Of a DNA stretch of 64,000 nucleotides, positions 44,494 through 54,047 are shown piece by piece. Numbering within the stretch: position 1 is the stretch's first letter; each line of letters begins with the position of its first letter. The position numbers and the translations under genes were made by a program. The notes beneath the pieces are model-generated. The model worked only from the letters and a program-made list of their open reading frames with translations. It was not told where the DNA came from and made no database searches. The DNA comes from Skermanella pratensis (GTDB lineage: Bacteria; Pseudomonadota; Alphaproteobacteria; Azospirillales; Azospirillaceae): the NCBI RefSeq assembly GCF_008843145.1, contig NZ_CP030265.1, positions 835,001 to 899,000 of the forward strand, given 5' to 3'.

Positions 44494-45027
44494 TCAGTCC
44501 CTTCCCGTTTCCATTCCCATACCGTCGGTTCCCATGCCGTCGGTTGCCATGCCGACGGGGGCAGTCTGCCGCAACGCCTCGCCCAGCACCATGGCCGCGG
44601 CGAGGGCCACGTTCAGCGACCGCACGCCCGGCCGCATCGGAATCCTGACCCGGGCGTCCGCGGCCTCGGCGACGCTGTCCGGCACGCCGGCGCTCTCGCT
44701 GCCCATCAGCAGCGTGTCGCCCGGCTCGAACGTGAAGCCGAGATAGGGGATCGAACCGCGCGTCGTCAGGAGGACGATTCGGCCGCGCTTCGTTCCGGCA
44801 ACGAATTTTTCCCAGGAGGCATGGCGGGCGAGATCAAGATGATCAATATAATCCATGCCGGCACGGCGCAGCCTGCGATCGTCCAGGATGAAGCCGCAGG
44901 GCTCTATGATGTCCAGCGGCACACCCAGGCAGGCGGCCAGGCGCATCATCGCACCGGTATTCTGGGGGATGTCGGGCTGGTAGAGCGCGAGCCTGATGCG
45001 GCTAGTGTCTGTGGGCGGAAAAATCAA
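44494..45027 (-). CDS. trmL: tRNA (cytidine(34)-2'-O)-methyltransferase
   Basis: A 177-residue SPOUT methyltransferase: [39 protein letters not shown] and the C-terminal knot [20 protein letters not shown]. TrmL modifies the wobble ribose of tRNA-Leu isoacceptors. The last 20 residues contain an [15 protein letters not shown] tail encoded by a 15-bp tandem repeat and are not part of the fold. Confidence 0.92.
   Translation of the reverse strand: MIFPPTDTSRIRLALYQPDIPQNTGAMMRLAACLGVPLDIIEPCGFILDDRRLRRAGMDYIDHLDLARHASWEKFVAGTKRGRIVLLTTRGSIPYLGFTFEPGDTLLMGSESAGVPDSVAEAADARVRIPMRPGVRSLNVALAAAMVLGEALRQTAPVGMATDGMGTDGMGMETGRD
44515..44559 (-). repeat. Three 15-bp repeats in the 3' end of trmL
   Basis: Three near-identical 15-bp units (core CCATGCCGTCGG on the plus strand) lie in frame at the end of trmL and encode Met-Gly/Ala-Thr-Asp-Gly repeats. 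The 15-bp period keeps the frame. Confidence 0.85.
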
Positions 45028-45161
45028 GAGTCATTCTTTCTGCGAAACGACCCGGTCGGGCAAGCGCGACACTATGTCTCCGGAACTCCGGCTTTCCTTG
45101 ACCGGGAACCGGAGGTATATCCCTGTCGTAACTGCGGCCGGCGCGAACCGGTCCCTAGTCC

Positions 45162-45189
45162 CGAGGTTTTGGGCTCGAGGTTTTGGGCA
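45162..45189. repeat. Tandem 14-bp duplication upstream of petA
   Basis: CGAGGTTTTGGGC plus one base occurs twice in direct tandem about 100 bp before the petA start, within the trmL-petA divergent region. Confidence 0.8.
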
Positions 45190-45286
45190 AGGTCCGAAGC
45201 AGACACGGCCGAAAACTATTGTTAATGTCCGTCCGGTTTGCAAGCGCGCGGCAGTGCGCTTGCCAGGGCCAAGGAGAGAAAAGCTA

Positions 45287-45856
45287 ATGTCGGATACCAC
45301 CCATCCGGCCGGTGCTGGCGGTCAGGGAGGCCACGAAGGCGAGGGAGCGACCCGTCGCGATTTCCTCTATCTCGCCACCGCAGCAGTCGGCGCGGTCGGC
45401 GTAGCGTCGGTCGCCTGGCCGTTCATCAACAGCATGAACCCGGCGGCCGATACGCTGGCGCTCGCGCAGATCGACGTCGATCTGTCGCCGGTCCAGGTCG
45501 GCCAGTCCATCACGGTCACGTGGCGCGGCAAGCCGGTCTTCATCCGCCGCCGTACGGATCAGGAGATCGCGACCGCCGAGCAGGTCAACCTCGCCGAGCT
45601 GCCCGACCCCGCGCCCGACAGCGCCCGCGTCCAGCAGCCGCAATGGCTGGTCATGGTCGGCGTCTGCACCCATCTCGGCTGCGTCCCGCTCGGCCAGAAA
45701 CCGACCGATCCCAAGGGTGATTACGGCGGGTGGTTCTGTCCCTGCCACGGTTCGCACTACGACACCTCGGGCCGCATCCGCCGGGGTCCGGCACCGCTGA
45801 ACCTCGCCGTTCCGGAATACGCCTTCCTGACGGACACCTCGATTCGCCTCGGCTAG
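45287..45856 (+). CDS. petA: Ubiquinol-cytochrome c reductase Rieske subunit
   Basis: A 189-residue Rieske protein. A twin-arginine-like anchor ([17 protein letters not shown]) leads into one helix. The cluster boxes are CTHLGC (Cys127, His129 ligands) and CPCHGS (Cys151, His154), with Cys132 and Cys153 for the disulfide. It carries electrons from ubiquinol to cytochrome c1. AAGGAGAG at 45271 supports ATG 45287. It is the first gene of petABC. Confidence 0.95.
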   Translation: MSDTTHPAGAGGQGGHEGEGATRRDFLYLATAAVGAVGVASVAWPFINSMNPAADTLALAQIDVDLSPVQVGQSITVTWRGKPVFIRRRTDQEIATAEQVNLAELPDPAPDSARVQQPQWLVMVGVCTHLGCVPLGQKPTDPKGDYGGWFCPCHGSHYDTSGRIRRGPAPLNLAVPEYAFLTDTSIRLG

Positions 45857-45876
45857 TTGGTCAACTGGAGCTGAAC

Positions 45877-47136
45877 ATGGCTGCCCCGCAGTTCAAGAAC
45901 CCCATAGTCCGGTGGATCGACTACCGTCTGCCGATCTTCACCGGGCTGCACCACGAGTACAATGAATACCCGATGCCGAAGAACTGCAATTATTTGTGGT
46001 CCTTCGGCGCGATCGCGATGGTCACGCTGATCATCATGATCGTCTCCGGCATCACTCTGGCGATGAGCTACACGCCGCATACCGACCACGCCTTCCAGTC
46101 GGTCGAGCGCATCATGCGCGACGTCAACTCGGGCTGGCTGATCCGCTATGTCCACATGAACGGCGCGTCGATGTTCTTCATCGCCGTGTTCATCCACATC
46201 TTCCGCGGCCTGTATTTCGGGTCCTACAAGGCTCCGCGCGAGATCCTGTGGATGCTGGGCGTCGTCATCCTGCTGCTGATGATGGCCACCGCCTTCATGG
46301 GCTACGTCCTTCCCTGGGGCCAGATGAGCTTCTGGGGCGCCACCGTCATCACCAACCTGTTCTCCGCCTTCCCGATCATCGGCGACCACATCGTCACCTG
46401 GCTGTGGGGCGGCTTCTCGGTCGACAACCCGACCCTCAACCGTTTCTTCGCGCTGCACTACCTGCTGCCGTTCGTCCTGCTGGGCGTGGTGTTCCTGCAC
46501 GTCGCCGCCGTACACGTCCACGGTTCGAACAATCCGGTCGGCATCGACATCAAGGGTCCGCAGGACAGCCTGCCGTTCCATCCCTACTTCACGATCAAGG
46601 ACACCTTCGGCCTCAGCATCTTCCTGCTGGTGTTCGCCGGCTTCGTGTTCTTCGCGCCGAACTTCATGGGCCATCCGGACAACTACATCCCGGCCAACCC
46701 GCTGGTCACCCCGGCGCACATCGTCCCGGAATGGTACTTCCTGCCGTTCTACGCGATCCTCCGCGCGGTCCCCGACAAGCTGGGCGGCGTGCTCGCCATG
46801 TTCGGCGCCATCGCGGTGCTGTTCTTCCTGCCCTGGCTCGACACCTCCAAGGTCCGCAGCTCCAACTACCGGCCGATCTACCGGCAGTTCTTCTGGGTGC
46901 TGGTCGTCGCCTGCCTGGTGCTGGGCTATGCCGGCGCCATGCCGGCCGAAGGCATCTGGCTGACCCTGGCCCGCGTCGCGTCGATCTACTACTTCGCCCA
47001 TTTCCTGATCATCCTGCCCCTGCTCGGCAAGCTGGAGCGACCCCGGCCGCTTCCCAGCAGCATCAGCGAACCCGTTCTGAAGGGCGGTGGTCGTCTCGCG
47101 ACCGCGGCAGCCGCCAAGCCGATGGAGAAGGCCTAA
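45877..47136 (+). CDS. petB: Cytochrome b of the bc1 complex
   Basis: A 419-residue polytopic cytochrome b with paired haem-ligand helices ([40 protein letters not shown]), the Qo-site PEWY motif in [16 protein letters not shown], and [24 protein letters not shown] precedes ATG 45877. It lies 20 bases after petA and 1 base before petC. Confidence 0.95.
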   Translation: MAAPQFKNPIVRWIDYRLPIFTGLHHEYNEYPMPKNCNYLWSFGAIAMVTLIIMIVSGITLAMSYTPHTDHAFQSVERIMRDVNSGWLIRYVHMNGASMFFIAVFIHIFRGLYFGSYKAPREILWMLGVVILLLMMATAFMGYVLPWGQMSFWGATVITNLFSAFPIIGDHIVTWLWGGFSVDNPTLNRFFALHYLLPFVLLGVVFLHVAAVHVHGSNNPVGIDIKGPQDSLPFHPYFTIKDTFGLSIFLLVFAGFVFFAPNFMGHPDNYIPANPLVTPAHIVPEWYFLPFYAILRAVPDKLGGVLAMFGAIAVLFFLPWLDTSKVRSSNYRPIYRQFFWVLVVACLVLGYAGAMPAEGIWLTLARVASIYYFAHFLIILPLLGKLERPRPLPSSISEPVLKGGGRLATAAAAKPMEKA

Positions 47137-47137
47137 C

Positions 47138-47905
47138 ATGCGCGCGTTGAAGACGGTCATCCTGGCCGCGGCCGTCGGCCTCGGCCTCACGGGCACCGCC
47201 CTTGCCGCCGGCGAATCCGCGGTTCCGCCCAAGCAGGAATGGTCCCACAGCGGCATCTTCGGCACCTTCGACCGGGCGGCGCTGCAGCGCGGCTTCCAGG
47301 TCTACAAGGAAGTCTGCTCGAGCTGCCACTCGATGGACCTCGTGGCGTACCGCAACCTCCAGGCGCTGGGCTTCAGCGAGGACGAGGTCAAGGCCATCGC
47401 GGCGCAGTACGAGGTCACGGCGGGCCCCAACGACAACGGCGAGATGTTCGAACGGCCCGCCATTCCGGCGGACCACTTCAAGAACCCGTTCCCGAACGAG
47501 CAGGCCGCCCGCGTGGCCAACGGCGGCGCCTATCCGCCCGACCTGTCGCTGATGGCGAAGGCCCGTCCGCACGGCGAGGACTACATCCACGCCCTGCTGG
47601 TCGGTTACGAGGATCCGCCGGAGGGCTTCACCGTGCCCGACGGCCAGTACTACAACAAGTACTTCCCCGGCCAGCTGATCGGCATGCCGCCGATCCTGCA
47701 GGACGACAGCGTCACCTACGCCGACGACACGCCGGCCACCCAGGCCCAGTTGGCGCACGATGTCGCGGCCTTCCTGACCTGGGCGGCGGAGCCTCACCTG
47801 GAGACGCGCAAGCAGACCGGCGTGAAGGTCATCCTGTTCCTCCTCGTCTTCACGGGTATGATGTACGCCGTGAAGCGCAAGGTCTGGGCCGACGCGCACC
47901 CCTGA
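47138..47905 (+). CDS. petC: Cytochrome c1
   Basis: A 255-residue protein with a Sec signal (ending ALAAG, about residue 24). The haem site CSSCH is at residues 60-64, and the segment with GQLIGMPPIL probably holds the axial Met. The C-terminal anchor is VILFLLVFTGMMYAVKRKVW. It completes the bc1 complex and is followed by a strong terminator at 47934. Confidence 0.95.
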   Translation: MRALKTVILAAAVGLGLTGTALAAGESAVPPKQEWSHSGIFGTFDRAALQRGFQVYKEVCSSCHSMDLVAYRNLQALGFSEDEVKAIAAQYEVTAGPNDNGEMFERPAIPADHFKNPFPNEQAARVANGGAYPPDLSLMAKARPHGEDYIHALLVGYEDPPEGFTVPDGQYYNKYFPGQLIGMPPILQDDSVTYADDTPATQAQLAHDVAAFLTWAAEPHLETRKQTGVKVILFLLVFTGMMYAVKRKVWADAHP

Positions 47906-47933
47906 GTGCCGCCGGTATCCGTTGGAACCATGG

Positions 47934-47966
47934 AAAAGGGCGCCTCGGGCGTCCTTTTCTGTTTTC
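47934..47966 (+). terminator. Rho-independent terminator of petABC
   Basis: An 11-bp stem (47934-47944 with 47948-47958, one G-T wobble) closes a TCG loop, with A4 at its base and CTGTTTTC after it. It ends 33 bases before the next gene start. Confidence 0.85.
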
Positions 47967-47999
47967 AGGTCCCGCGTGGCCAAGGGGAGGAAACGACGA

Positions 48000-48545
48000 A
48001 TGATGACGTTCCACGACATCAACGGCTTCTGGTTCAGGCCGGCGACCCGGCCGAACTGGTTCGAGAAGAGCGACGCCTTCGACGCCGAAGTCCGGCGGCT
48101 CCTGCTGCCCGTCTACGATCAGGCGGCGGCGAACCGGCTGACCGACTGGCAAGACCACCCGCGGGGCTGTCTTGCATTGGTCATCCTGCTCGACCAGGTG
48201 CCCCGCAACGCCTTCAGGGGCAACCTCCGGGCGTTCGCGACCGATGCAGCCGCCCGCGACCTGACGAAGCTGGCGATCGAGCGCGGCTACGACGGCGGCT
48301 TGGACAGGGACGAGCGCACGTTCCTCTACCTGCCGCTGGAGCACAGCGAGGATCTGGCGGACCAGCGACTCTCGGTCGAGCTGTTCCGCGACCGGGTGGG
48401 CGATGCAGAGTATCTCGACTATGCCGAACGGCACCTGCGGATCATCGAGCGGTTCGGCCGCTTTCCCCATCGCAACCGGATCCTCGGCCGCGTCTCGACC
48501 GAGGAGGAAGAGGACTTCCTGAAGCAGCCGGGCGCGTCGTTCTGA
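48000..48545 (+). CDS. DUF924 family protein
   Basis: A 181-residue helical, TPR-like family: FWFRPATRPNWFEKSDAFDA, VILLDQVPRNAFRGNLRAFA, FLYLPLEHSEDLADQRLSVE and RFGRFPHRNRILGR are conserved. The biochemical role is unknown. GGGGAGG is about 10 bases upstream; ATG 48003 is an alternative. The stop overlaps the VOC gene start. Confidence 0.88.
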   Translation: MMTFHDINGFWFRPATRPNWFEKSDAFDAEVRRLLLPVYDQAAANRLTDWQDHPRGCLALVILLDQVPRNAFRGNLRAFATDAAARDLTKLAIERGYDGGLDRDERTFLYLPLEHSEDLADQRLSVELFRDRVGDAEYLDYAERHLRIIERFGRFPHRNRILGRVSTEEEEDFLKQPGASF

Positions 48546-49378
48546 TGGCGGCCTCGGCGACGGGTCCGCTCTCGGGCATCGATCACACCCTGGTCGGAGT
48601 CCGCGACCTCGAAGCGGCGCGCGGGACTTGGCGGCGCCTCGGCTTCACCGTAACCCCGCGCGGCCGTCACATCGGCTGGGGGACCGGCAACTACTGCATC
48701 ATGTTCCCGGGCGACTATGTCGAGCTGCTCGGCATCGTTGATCCCGGCCAGTTCCTGAACCGCCTTGACACCCTGCTGGAGACGCGGGGCGAAGGGTTCC
48801 TCGGGCTCGCCTTCGCGGCTTCCGACGCGGCCGCGGTCCATCGGGCCTACCCCGCCGCCGCGCAGCCGCCCAAGGACCTCGCCCGGCTGCTGGAGCTTCC
48901 CGAAGGCACCGTCATGCCTCGGTTCTCGCTGGTGCATTTCAAGCCGGAGGCGACGCCCGGCCTGTCGGCCTTCTGCTGCACCCACCTGACGCCCGACCTG
49001 CTGCGCCGTCCGGAATGGCTCGACCACGCCAACGGCGCCGTCGGCCTGGAGGGGGTCACGGTTCCGGCGGAGGATCCCGCCGCGCTGGCGCCCGCCTACG
49101 CGGCATTGTTCGGCCCGGCGGCGCTTCATGCCGGCAGGGGCCGCCTCGACGTCTGCGCCGGGTCTCACGACCTGCGCTTCGTCGCTCCGGATCGTCTCGC
49201 CCGCCGCTATCCCGGCCTGGAGCCCGCGCCGGTGATGACGGTGCTCTGCCGCGACCTGGTGGAGACCGGCGCCTTCCTGAGCAGTCAGGGAGTTTCGACG
49301 GCGGAAGCTCCGGGTGCCCGCATCGTCGTGCCGCCACACCATGCCAACGGCGTCATCCTGGAGTTCGCCGTATCCTGA
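48545..49378 (+). CDS. VOC family (glyoxalase-like) protein
   Basis: A 277-residue vicinal-oxygen-chelate fold protein. It begins GIDHTLVGVRDLEAARGTWR, with a first metal-ligand His, and contains NYCIMFPGDYVELLGIVDP and C-terminal HANGVILEFAV. Members of this branch (glyoxalase_3-like) have no fixed substrate. Translation is coupled to DUF924 by a one-base TGATG overlap. Confidence 0.82.
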   Translation: MAASATGPLSGIDHTLVGVRDLEAARGTWRRLGFTVTPRGRHIGWGTGNYCIMFPGDYVELLGIVDPGQFLNRLDTLLETRGEGFLGLAFAASDAAAVHRAYPAAAQPPKDLARLLELPEGTVMPRFSLVHFKPEATPGLSAFCCTHLTPDLLRRPEWLDHANGAVGLEGVTVPAEDPAALAPAYAALFGPAALHAGRGRLDVCAGSHDLRFVAPDRLARRYPGLEPAPVMTVLCRDLVETGAFLSSQGVSTAEAPGARIVVPPHHANGVILEFAVS

Positions 49379-49381
49379 GCC

Positions 49382-51856
49382 CTACACCGCGAGCCGGCGT
49401 ACCAGCGCCGGGATGTCGGCGACCGGCGTCGGCGGCGCGAACAGGAAGCCCTGCATGCGGTCGCACCGGTAGGCCCTGAGGAAGATCAGCTGCTCGTGGG
49501 TCTCGACCCCCTCGGCGACCACGCCCATCTTCAGGGCATGGGCCATGTTGATGATCGCGTTCACGATGGACGCGGCGTCGGGGTCCTCGACCATGCTCTG
49601 GACGAAGCTCTTGTCGATCTTGATCGCTTCGATCGGGAAACGCTTCAGATAGCTGAGCGAGGAGTATCCGGTTCCGAAATCATCGAGCATGAAGCGGACG
49701 CCGGCCGCGTGGAGCTCAAGCAGCGCGTCGCGGATCCCCGGCGTGCTGCGGAACAGCGCCGTCTCCGTCAGCTCGAGCTTCAGGTGGGATGCCGGCAGGC
49801 CGGAATCCCTCAGGATCGCCAGCGCCTTGCGGCTCAGGTGCGGGTCGCTCACCTGGCGGCCCGACAGGTTGACGGAGACCGGCACGTCGACCACCCCCTC
49901 GCGCCGCCACTCCGCCATCTGGCGGCAGGCGTCGCGCAGCACAAGTTCGCCCAGGGGAATGATGAGACCGGTTTCTTCCGCTGCCGGAATGAACTCGCCG
50001 GGGGAGATCAGGGCGCCGTCCTCGCCGCGCCAGCGGACCAGCGCCTCGAAGCCGGTCAGCTTCAGCGTCTCGACCTCGATCTTGGGCTGGTACAGCAGTT
50101 CGAACTGGTCGGCGTCGATCGCGCGGCGCAGCCGGCTCTCCAGGGAGAGCTGGCGGGCCGCATGGGTCTCCATGTCGGGGGAGTACAGCTCGTACCGCGA
50201 GGTGCCGAGATCGCGGGCGCGCTGCAGGGCGGCCCCAGCCATCCGGACCAGCTCGTCCGGCCCCGTGGCGTCGGCCGGGAACAGGCTGACCCCGATCATC
50301 GGCGGCAGCAGGAAGTCCTGTCCGTCGGCTTCGATCGGCGTTCCGAAGGTGGCGATGATGCTCTTCACCGTCGCCAGCGCCTCGTCATGGTCGGCCAGGT
50401 CGGGGAGCAGCACGGCGAACAGGTCGTCGCCGATCCGGCCGACCAGGTCGCCCGGACCCAGCGCCCGGCGCAGCCGGTCGACCAGCCGCCGCATCAGGTG
50501 TTCCGCGGCGCTGCGGCTGTGAGCGAACCGGATCGGGTCGAGCCGGTCGAAGCTGATCGCCAGCAGGGCCGCGACCCGGCCGGCGGATTCCGACTGCTCC
50601 AGCGCCCCGGCGACGCGCTCGCTGAAAAGCGACAGGTTGGGCAGGCCGGTGACCTGGTCGAATGAGGCGAGATAGTGGATGCGCTCGCGGGCGCGGCGGG
50701 TTTCCGTCACGTCCTCGAACAGCCCGATGATGTATTTGGGCCGCCCCAGCGGATCGCGCACCAGTGATGCCGTGGTGCGCGCCCACAGGGCGGTGCCGTC
50801 GCGGCGCTGGAACCGGCGCTCGGTCTGGAAGGTCGCCCGGCGGCCGCTCAGCAGCTCCTGGAACCGGCCGGTGACATGGGAGATCTCGTCGACATGGACG
50901 AACTGCTTGAACGACTTGTCGATCAGCTCGTCCCGCCCGTAGCCCAGCATGTTCTCCAGGGTGCGGTTGACGTCGATGATCCTACCGTCCACGGCCGCAT
51001 ATCCGATGCCGACCCCGGCATGTTCGAAGATCGAGCGGAAGCGCTGCTCGCTGTCGCGCAGCGCCTGCTCGGCCACCACCCGCTCCGAGATGTCGATGCT
51101 CGACCCGAACAGGCGGGTGACCCGCGATCCCGCCACTCCGCCGGTGATCGGCACCAGCCGGGTTTCCCAATGGCGGCGGCCGGTCGGCAGGTGGAGCACT
51201 TCCTGGAAGGTGGTCGGCAGCCGGCGCTTGACGCAGGTCCGGTAGTGGGCGAGCACGCTGGCTGCATCGTCCGGCGGCAGGACCTCCTCCGGGCTGCGGC
51301 CGACCACGTCGGCGGCGACCAGGCCGGTCTGTTCCTCATGGCGGCGGTTCAGCATCGCGTAACGGAAGCTGCCGTCCGGCAGGACGTCGACGATGAAGAC
51401 GGCGGCCAGGAGGTGGTCGATGACCAGGCTGATCTGGCCGTCGCTCGGGCCGGTGTCCTCGGTGACCAGGATGTGCGAAGCCGGGGCGTCTCCGGACGGG
51501 CCGTCCGATGGACCGATCGGCCGGACGATCAGCGCAACCGGGCCGGCCGTCAGGTTGAGGATGATGGTCGCGACCTCGTTGCCGGCCAGTACCTCGGCCA
51601 GACGGGCGATATCCTCCGGACGGGCCAGCCGTCCGGCCAGTTCGCCCAGCGGCCGCCCGACGATCTCGTCGACGGTGGCGCCCAGCAGGTGCGTGAAGCG
51701 GCTGTTCACCGCGACGACCTGGGGTTCGGCCGGAGGCGCCGCCGGTCTTCTCAGGATCGCGTGACCGGTTCCTTCGGACGCCGGGTTGCGCGGATGCGCG
51801 ATCAACGCTTCCAGACCATCGGCCATCACATCATACATGCCTGTACTTAAACCCAT
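49382..51856 (-). CDS. PAS-GGDEF-EAL cyclic-di-GMP protein with degenerate GGDEF
   Basis: An 824-residue cytosolic signalling protein with about three PAS domains (residues 40-410, for example FRSIFEHAGVGIGYAAVDGR and ERRFQRRDGTALWARTTASL), a GGDEF domain (about 415-570) and an EAL domain (about 580-820). The GGDEF signature reads IGDDLFAVL, so cyclase activity is unlikely. The EAL domain is complete: YQPKIEVETLKLTGFEALVR, ELTETAL, DDFGTGYSSLSYLKRFP and KIDKSFV, so it is probably a c-di-GMP phosphodiesterase. There is no membrane helix. Confidence 0.88.
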   Translation of the reverse strand: MGLSTGMYDVMADGLEALIAHPRNPASEGTGHAILRRPAAPPAEPQVVAVNSRFTHLLGATVDEIVGRPLGELAGRLARPEDIARLAEVLAGNEVATIILNLTAGPVALIVRPIGPSDGPSGDAPASHILVTEDTGPSDGQISLVIDHLLAAVFIVDVLPDGSFRYAMLNRRHEEQTGLVAADVVGRSPEEVLPPDDAASVLAHYRTCVKRRLPTTFQEVLHLPTGRRHWETRLVPITGGVAGSRVTRLFGSSIDISERVVAEQALRDSEQRFRSIFEHAGVGIGYAAVDGRIIDVNRTLENMLGYGRDELIDKSFKQFVHVDEISHVTGRFQELLSGRRATFQTERRFQRRDGTALWARTTASLVRDPLGRPKYIIGLFEDVTETRRARERIHYLASFDQVTGLPNLSLFSERVAGALEQSESAGRVAALLAISFDRLDPIRFAHSRSAAEHLMRRLVDRLRRALGPGDLVGRIGDDLFAVLLPDLADHDEALATVKSIIATFGTPIEADGQDFLLPPMIGVSLFPADATGPDELVRMAGAALQRARDLGTSRYELYSPDMETHAARQLSLESRLRRAIDADQFELLYQPKIEVETLKLTGFEALVRWRGEDGALISPGEFIPAAEETGLIIPLGELVLRDACRQMAEWRREGVVDVPVSVNLSGRQVSDPHLSRKALAILRDSGLPASHLKLELTETALFRSTPGIRDALLELHAAGVRFMLDDFGTGYSSLSYLKRFPIEAIKIDKSFVQSMVEDPDAASIVNAIINMAHALKMGVVAEGVETHEQLIFLRAYRCDRMQGFLFAPPTPVADIPALVRRLAV

Positions 51857-51877
51857 TGATCCGGCCCATTGATCCGG
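51852..51877 (-). repeat. 13-bp tandem duplication at the start of the GGDEF-EAL gene
   Basis: CCCATTGATCCGG occurs twice in tandem (51852-51864, 51865-51877). On the minus strand each copy carries ATG preceded by GGA, so the start site itself is duplicated; the copies are 13 bases apart and therefore in different frames. Confidence 0.85.
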
Positions 51878-51993
51878 CTCGTGCCGTACTAGCTCCTGTC
51901 AGAAGTAACACAGTAAGCCGGATCATTGCCCCATTTTTAGTAAAAAATCTTTTCTCCTATCGTTTGTATTAAGATGGTAATGACTTCGCAGCT

Positions 51994-53094
51994 TTACACG
52001 TTGAAGCGGAAATGGAATATGTCGCCGTCTTGAACGACATACTCTTTGCCTTCCTGCCGCATCTTTCCCGCTTCTTTCGCAGCTTGCTCGCCGCCCAGTG
52101 TGACAAAGCTGTTATAATCGATTGTCTCGGCCCGGATGAAACCCCGTTCGAAGTCACTGTGGATCACCCCGGCGGCTTCGGGAGCCTTCGCGTTGCGCCG
52201 CACCGTCCAGGCCCGCGCCTCCTTGGGGCCCACCGTGAAGAAGGTGATCAGGTCGAGCAGGGCGTAACCGGCGCGAATCACCCGGTTCAAACCCGGCTCG
52301 TCCAGTCCCAGGGCTTCCAGGAATTCCGTCTTTTCCGCCGCGTCGGCGAGCTGGGCCACCTCCGACTCGATCGCCGCGGAAACGACGACGCTGGCCGCAC
52401 CCTGCGCCTTCGCCATTTCGTCGACCTTGGCCGACAGGGCGTTGCCGGTGGCGGCCGAGGCTTCCTCGACGTTGCAGACATAGACGACCGGCTTGCCGGT
52501 CAGCAGCAGCAGGGACTTGAACAGCGGCTCCTCGTCCGCGGACACCTCGAGCGTCCGGGCAGCTTTGCCGGCCTGGAGGACCGCCAGGGCGCGCTCCATC
52601 ATGTCGGCGGTCGCCTTGGCTTCCTTGTCGCCGCCCTTGGCCTTCTTCTGGGTGGCGGTCAGCCGGCGCTCCAACCCGTCCATGTCGGCCAGCATCAGTT
52701 CCGTCTCGACGGTCTCGGCATCGCGGATCGGGTCGATGCCGCCCTCGACATGGGTGATGTCGTCATCCTCGAAGCAGCGCAGCACATGGACGATGGCATC
52801 GACCTCGCGGATGTTGCCCAGGAACTGGTTGCCCAGCCCCTCGCCTTTGCTCGCCCCCCGGATCAGCCCGGCGATATCGACGAATTCGAGCTGGGTCGGG
52901 ATGATCTTCGCCGACTTCCCGATCGCCGCGATCTTGTCCAGCCTCGGGTCGGGCACGCCGACGCGGCCGACGTTCGGCTCCTTGGTGCAGAAGGGGAAAT
53001 TGGCTGCTTCGGCCGCCTGGGTGGCGGTCAGCGCGTTGAACAGTGTGGACTTGCCCACATTCGGCAGGCCGACGATGCCGCAGTTGAAACCCAT
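51994..53094 (-). CDS. ychF: Redox-regulated ATPase YchF
   Basis: A 366-residue Obg-family P-loop protein: NCGIVGLPNVGKSTLFNALT at the N-terminus, FVDIAGLIRGASKGEGLGNQ and a C-terminal TGS domain (LITFFTVGPKEARAWTVRRN, FERGFIRAETIDYNSFV). YchF prefers ATP and associates with ribosomes in oxidative stress. It is transcribed away from the small gene at 53249. Confidence 0.95.
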   Translation of the reverse strand: MGFNCGIVGLPNVGKSTLFNALTATQAAEAANFPFCTKEPNVGRVGVPDPRLDKIAAIGKSAKIIPTQLEFVDIAGLIRGASKGEGLGNQFLGNIREVDAIVHVLRCFEDDDITHVEGGIDPIRDAETVETELMLADMDGLERRLTATQKKAKGGDKEAKATADMMERALAVLQAGKAARTLEVSADEEPLFKSLLLLTGKPVVYVCNVEEASAATGNALSAKVDEMAKAQGAASVVVSAAIESEVAQLADAAEKTEFLEALGLDEPGLNRVIRAGYALLDLITFFTVGPKEARAWTVRRNAKAPEAAGVIHSDFERGFIRAETIDYNSFVTLGGEQAAKEAGKMRQEGKEYVVQDGDIFHFRFNV

Positions 53095-53248
53095 GGGGAT
53101 GCCGTCGCTTTCAAGAGATTTTCCGGGGGCCGTCGTCCGGCCCGTCTGCCAGCTTATATGCGGTACCGGGGACTAAAACGAAAGTCCCGTACGGCCCCGC
53201 GCGGCTCATGCTATGATAGCCCTATCGAAAAGGGGAGATCCGCCGACC

Positions 53249-53473
53249 ATGTCCGATCCGCGCCAGGAACTGCTGCGCCAGATGGCCGCCCTGCGGAGCA
53301 GCCTAGACCCCAAGGTGATCGAACGCCTCAACCTCGCCAGCGAGGGCAAGGTACCCTACGACCGGGACACCGCCCAGAATGCGGTCCGGCAGTTCCTGGC
53401 GACCCGGCACGACGGCGGCAGGTTCCAGCGCAAGCTCGTGGACGCGCTCAGGAAAGGCGGCGGAAAGGACTGA
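53249..53473 (+). CDS. Small hypothetical protein, 74 residues
   Basis: A charged helical protein (MSDPRQELLRQMAALRSSLD, then KVPYDRDTAQNAVRQFLATR). AGGGGAG lies about 10 bases before ATG 53249. It is divergent from ychF and convergent with pth, with a 6-base gap to the pth stop. No family recognised; composition and start context favour a real gene. Confidence 0.72.
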   Translation: MSDPRQELLRQMAALRSSLDPKVIERLNLASEGKVPYDRDTAQNAVRQFLATRHDGGRFQRKLVDALRKGGGKD

Positions 53474-53479
53474 CGGGGC

Positions 53480-54043
53480 TCAGGCGGCCAGCGCCACGCG
53501 GCTGGCGAACTTCTCGGGCTGGCCGGCGACCATCAGCGGAAACTCCCGCGCGACGGTGTCGAGCAGCGGCTCCAGCCAAGCCTGCTCGGTCTTGCCGAAA
53601 TCATGCAGGACATAGCCGTGGACCTGGTCCTTGTGGCCGGGATGGCCGATGCCGAGCCGGATGCGCCAATAGTCCTTGCCGATATGATCGTCGATCGAGC
53701 GCAGGCCGTTGTGGCCTCCGTGCCCGCCGCCCTGCTTCACCCTGACCTTGCCGGCGACCAGGTCGAGGTCGTCGTGGATCACGATCACCTGGGGCGGAGC
53801 AAGCTTGAAGAAGCGCATCGCCTCGCCGACGGACTGGCCGGAGAGGTTCATGAAAGTGTGCGGCTTCAGCGCGAGCACCTTCTCCGCATCGACCGATCCG
53901 TCGCAGCTCTGCCCCTGGAAGCGCTTGCGCCATGGGCCGAAGCCATGGCGGCGGACGATCCCGTCCACCGCCATGAAGCCGATATTGTGCCGGTTGCGGG
54001 CATATTCCGACCCTGGATTGCCCAGACCCACCAGCAGCAGCAT
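53480..54043 (-). CDS. pth: Peptidyl-tRNA hydrolase
   Basis: A 187-residue Pth: [20 protein letters not shown] with the catalytic His, [40 protein letters not shown] and [13 protein letters not shown]. It recycles peptidyl-tRNA. It lies 4 bases after rplY, the usual pairing in proteobacteria. Confidence 0.95.
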   Translation of the reverse strand: MLLLVGLGNPGSEYARNRHNIGFMAVDGIVRRHGFGPWRKRFQGQSCDGSVDAEKVLALKPHTFMNLSGQSVGEAMRFFKLAPPQVIVIHDDLDLVAGKVRVKQGGGHGGHNGLRSIDDHIGKDYWRIRLGIGHPGHKDQVHGYVLHDFGKTEQAWLEPLLDTVAREFPLMVAGQPEKFASRVALAA

Positions 54044-54047
54044 TGGC

